Assembly (NCBI RefSeq): GCF_027887165.1
Contig: NC_077232.1
Span: 50,266,353-50,330,352, forward strand
Source: Monodelphis domestica
Lineage: Eukaryota > Chordata > Mammalia > Didelphimorphia > Didelphidae
DNA length: 64,000 nt
Direction of reading: 5' to 3'
In this document: positions 59,966 through 64,000 of the stretch, piece by piece
How positions within the stretch are numbered: position 1 is the stretch's first letter
Layout of the letters: each line of letters starts with the position of its first letter
The notes under the pieces: model-generated
What the model saw: only the letters and a program-made list of their open reading frames with translations
Database searches by the model: none
Told to the model about the DNA's origin: nothing
Position numbers and translations under genes: made by a program

Positions 59966-61180
59966 TGCTATGTTTATTATATATCTTCTGATGGAGGAGT
60001 TATCGATGGGGAAGGACTGGTCTACCCTTAACCTCTTGCCTACATTCCACTCTGACTTCCAGCCCTAGAGATCCTATTGAGCCTCCACTCTCCAGCCTAA
60101 ACCATGGAAAACCAGTCTGAAATCTTAGTGTACACACACTACTTATTGTAGGAATTGTATATTTCTTAACTTTTTTTTTTTTAACGTGGATAATGGTGCT
60201 ACTATTTGTATCAGGTTCCTATCTTTTTTTTTTTCACTGTTGAAATTCCCCTCTTTCTTTTGTCACCTAAAAATTTTGAGCATGGTGTCCCAAATCAATT
60301 TTATTTTCCTGTAAGCCTGTGGTCTTTATTATGTCATTTTGCATAGCATTTTGGGGAATATATATGTCATTTCATAGCAGAAATGATTACAATTGATTAT
60401 ACCTAAAGTCTAGTTGTTCAGAAGCAAATGCCCAGGGAAAAAATCTCATTTAAGATACTAGACAAGCAACATGATAAATGAGGCAAATGCTTAAACTTGT
60501 AGGAATTGAGCTAAAATTATTTTTTTAAAATTCAAATTGTTTTTCCTTTTTCTTTTGGAGAAACTTTTAAAAAACAGTGATGGTGGGTAACTATATAACT
60601 CAATGCCTTCTTACATATAAATAAACAAAAACCATTTCTAATCAATAGTCTAGACATAATATTAATCTGTAAAAAGTGAAGAACCACAATTAGATGTTGC
60701 CATACCAAAAAGTCATAATTTCCAAGCTGAAGGGTACAAAAAAAATTTTTTTTAATATAGAGATCTAGCAGATCACATCAAAACCCATGGGAATGAGACA
60801 AAGCACATACTAACCATGCTTTTCTTCTATATGTCAGAATTGTTTGGAAGTGATTTCAGTTTGCCTATTGAAGATGATCTAAAGAGAGTGTTCATTATAA
60901 TTACTGGTAAAATAGATTATGGAAAGGTTAGACCTAAATAATAATAGAAGGATAGATATCTGCCCCAGGACCATTTCTATCTCAATTTCATTTAAGTAGA
61001 AGAAAAAAGGTAAAATAACAACAAAATAATAACAATCAGTTAAAATAACACTGATTCATAAATACCTCCAAACAATATTTAAAAAAAATTCTCATCATAT
61101 CGAACACTTAAAATTGCTAAATAATGTGGAAATAGCAGCTTTCAAAATACAAAGACCTAGCTGAACAGATTAAAATCTCA
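59966..61180. other. Unassigned AT-rich sequence
   Basis: No gene or repeat recognised; several poly(T) runs at 60,170-60,235. Confidence 0.45.
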
Positions 61181-61184
61181 TAGA

Positions 61185-61400
61185 AGGGGAATTAGATTGC
61201 TCAATGGATAGAGTACCAGGCCTATAGATGGGGATATCCTGCTTTCTAATCTTGCCTCAGATATCAGCCTTCCTAGCTGCATGACCTTGGATAAGCCACT
61301 TACCTAACCCCAGTTGCCTAGCCCTAACCATGATTCTGCCTTGGAATCAATACTTCCTATTATTTCCAAGATGGAGAGTAAGATTTTTTTTTTATTTTAT
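61185..61400 (+). mobile_element. tRNA-derived marsupial SINE, diverged
   Basis: ggggaattagattgctcaat, gatagagtaccaggcctata, gcatgaccttggataagcca, ccagttgcctagccctaacc. Confidence 0.85.
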
Positions 61401-61569
61401 TGGGAAAGGATAAGGTAGATGACTTTATGTGGTGCTACTCTTGCTCAGTGACAAAAATATCATTTTCTTCATCTGGATGACTTGTCCTCAGGTTATTTCT
61501 AGCTAAACTTCATCAAAAAAATGAGAAAGAGATTGGTTCCTACAAGTGATTTTTTTTGCATAAAATATT

Positions 61570-61835
61570 TAACATACCTTTATGATATTTCCCTGCTTCT
61601 GGCCCTCATTACCTTTTGTTGAACTATTAGAATAGGCTACGAATTACTTAAATCTAATTCCAATCTTTCTCCTCTCTAATCCATAGTCTATTCAGATGCA
61701 GGCATAAGTTACTTTTCCTGTTCAAAAAAACCTCAGAAGCTCCCTGCTGCCTATGGTGTACAATGTAAATTGCTTAGTTTGGAAGTTAGGACCCTCTTTA
61801 ATATTCCCTCATTTCCCCTCTACCACCAGGGAAGA
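61570..61835 (+). mobile_element. L2 LINE fragment, sense
   Basis: ctttctcctctctaatccat, aacctcagaagctccctgct, gcctatggtgtacaatgtaa follow the L2 3' region. Confidence 0.65.
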
Positions 61836-63040
61836 CAAGACTTAAATATTACAGTGTAGTGGGGCTGGATTTAGCAGCAAGACATTATAACAGGAACCAA
61901 CTTGAAAAGGGAGTTTGGTTATAATAGGACATTTGTATAGACAACTTTTTGTGGGGTATGCTTGGAATAGTGCCTTCATATCACCACTTTTTTATTGTTT
62001 GAATCAGAAAACATATTTTAAATTCTAACTGAAGGATATAAAAAATATCTAAATTTATTTGAATCTCGAAATTGTGTTCATCCAAACTTCTACATCAAAA
62101 ATGAGCCAAGTGACAAGAATAAAACTACTTGGATTTGAGTTGCTGTTTTTGGCATTGGATTGTTGTGGATGGCAATACCACCAGAACACTAATAGAAGAA
62201 CCGTGAGAGGGCTGGGAATAAGAAAGAGGGGTTTCTAAAGTTGTAGATTTAATAGGAGAGAGGTTGGAGGACTCTTGTTGAAGTGACTGCTATTGGAATA
62301 GTACTGAATGGTATAGAAGCTCAGTAACTGATGCAGAACAGTGGATGGCTCTCAATAAATATTTTCCCATTGATTGATTGATTGTTTGTTTATTGGGAGT
62401 AGACAATATGTAGAGATCATTCATAGATCAAGTGGATAATTCATCTAGAACATTTTGGCACCCATGAACATCACCTAGAAGGTTATTAAAACTACAGATT
62501 TTTGCTAGGTTGCTTTCCATATCTGTGATGGTTCACTTTACAGTTCCACATATACATATGTGACAAGGCTCATATCAAAGTGATATTAATTGCTTTATTA
62601 TTATTAATAATATATTGTTATATCACATTTTCCTTACTTTTTGGTTGTTGTTTAGATAGAAAGTGTATGAATATTAGTTATTATCCTAATATTATTCTTT
62701 TGTTCAAGGATCTTAAACTACTGTCCTCTTAGACCCCATTTTTGGGGAATTTTAAAATACAATAAAACTTATTTAAAAATGCAGAAAAATCACCCATGCT
62801 TAGCTTCAGGTCAGTAAAAAACAGGCTATAGGCAGTATTTGGTATGGGATGTAGTTTGCCAACCTCTGTTTAGTAGGTAAAATTTTTATATTTGAATAAG
62901 AGCTTTGGGATATAAATTAATATTTTCTAGAGTCACTGAAAATATCATAGAGTCAACTCCAGTCAGACAGGAGAACGGTATACCATGTATCTTGTGTTAT
63001 CACTTCATGGTTTTAATCTCTTTTAGGTTTCTTTTTTGAA
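61836..63040. other. Mostly unassigned sequence
   Basis: A segment ending ttgccaacctctg at 62,868 resembles the right end of a hAT-Charlie element, but no left end is visible. Nothing else recognised. Confidence 0.4.
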
Positions 63041-63044
63041 AGCA

Positions 63045-63280
63045 GCAAATGGAATTTGGATTTAGAATAAGGAAGATTTGAATTCAAATCTTGCCAAAGA
63101 TACTCACTCTCTATATGATCCTGGCCAAGTCATTTAACTCCTGCTGCCTCAGTTTTTTCATCTATAAAATGGAGATAACAATAGCACCTACATCTCAGGG
63201 TTATTGTGAAGATAAAAGAGTTAACATGTGTAGAGCACTTCGTAAACCTTAAAGCATTATATAAATGCTATTATTATTCC
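63045..63280 (+). mobile_element. MIR/CORE-SINE, near full length
   Basis: tagaataaggaagatttgaa, ctggccaagtcatttaactc, cctcagttttttcatctata, ggttattgtgaagataaaag, gcattatataaatgctatta. Confidence 0.85.
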
Positions 63281-64000
63281 ATTTGGCTTGGAGATTATAA
63301 GTCTTTGGCATGATGATATTAAAATGTTCTTTTAATTATGTGGGTCAAGACTTCAGAGCAATTATTATTAGCAACGTGGCTGCTTTTCTATCTTGTTCTC
63401 ATCTAACTAGATAGAGGTCAACTAGAAACAGTTCCGGGACATCTCTTCTGGTATTATTTGGCTAAGCATGATTTTCTGTAGCCTTGTGTAGATATGAATG
63501 GAATGACAGCTCTTTTGTAGCAATGTGAGTATTGAAATGGAAGCTCTTCTCTAGAATAGCTAAAGGTATCTTCAACATTATTCTGGTAATAGGCAGGAGT
63601 ATAATGAAGATGCATACTCAGATTAGATTTTGGTTTCTTCTCCTAGCTTTTAATAACTGGCAAGTTTTTTGTTTCATGTAACTGCAGATGGTGTGCTTTG
63701 CATGGTGATATCTATTTTAACATGGTTCTGTTTATGGATCGGGATTATATCTTGGTAACTATAAACAATATTTTTGCATGTGATAATAATACTAATGACA
63801 AAACTTATTTTTACTTGCTGAATTCACGAGCTAGTAGAGAGATCAGAAAAATAAGTGGGAGGAGGGGAGAGACATTTCCCCAGGCTGGGTGGAGACGGAG
63901 CCTTAACATTCGGAAAAGAGAACATTACCAGGAAAGTCATGGAGCTGTGATTGTGAAGGCTCTCATTTACATTAGCCACATGGTAGAAGGCCAGCTATAA
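63281..64000. other. Unassigned, repeat-poor sequence
   Basis: No repeat recognised. A frame of 100 codons opens at 63,698 and runs to the window edge; it has no recognisable product and I do not call it a gene. Confidence 0.4.

Overview
This is vertebrate nuclear DNA, almost certainly from a marsupial. It is AT-rich and CpG-poor, has no operon-like structure, and is packed with marsupial-type interspersed repeats. At least 13 copies of a tRNA-derived SINE with recognisable A and B boxes are present, along with MAR1-type SINEs, CORE-SINE/MIR copies, L1, L2 and L3/CR1 LINE fragments, hAT and Tigger DNA transposons, and two probable solo LTRs. The species cannot be fixed from the sequence. All repeat family assignments are from recognition, not a database search.

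Only one protein-coding gene can be supported: FIBIN (fin bud initiation factor), an intronless gene on the minus strand with its 211-codon reading frame at 52,815-53,450. Its 3' UTR probably runs down to about 51,475, where a canonical AATAAA (minus strand, 51,494-51,499) is followed by a GT-rich stretch. The stretch around it, about 50.0-54.6 kb, has no repeat I can recognise, which fits a gene plus its control sequence. Other long reading frames are artefacts of microsatellites (Lys/Glu/Arg, Phe/Leu/Ser or Arg/Glu runs) or of LINE remnants.

Layout: 1-9.4 kb holds L2, MAR1, L1 3' end, SINEs, purine-rich tracts, and (CCTT)n and (GA)n microsatellites. 9.4-20 kb holds antisense L1 ORF2 remnants, MIR/L2 tails and a sense L3/CR1 fragment at 18.9-19.8 kb. 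20.1-21.1 kb is a probable solo LTR with a duplicated U3 segment. 23.5-24.9 kb carries two consecutive L2 RT-region fragments, the first split by an 84-bp L1-like 3' end with a perfect 14-bp target duplication. 29.1-29.5 kb carries two abutting hAT elements. 33.6 kb carries a 141-nt hairpin. 35.9-37.5 kb is an L2 split by a 500-bp CT-rich tetranucleotide array. 40.8-45.3 kb is an L2-based nest of insertions. 45-50 kb is mainly SINE and MIR with a short LTR. 50-54.6 kb is the FIBIN domain. 54.6-64 kb contains L2/MIR remnants, a second giant CT array, a perfect 34-bp-arm palindrome at 58.5 kb, an L1 3' end and some unassigned sequence.

I found no convincing new gene system. The most useful observations are structural: the nested transposon cluster, the hAT pair sharing one target octamer, the long hairpins, and a CpG-rich block at 41.0-41.5 kb that I cannot classify.
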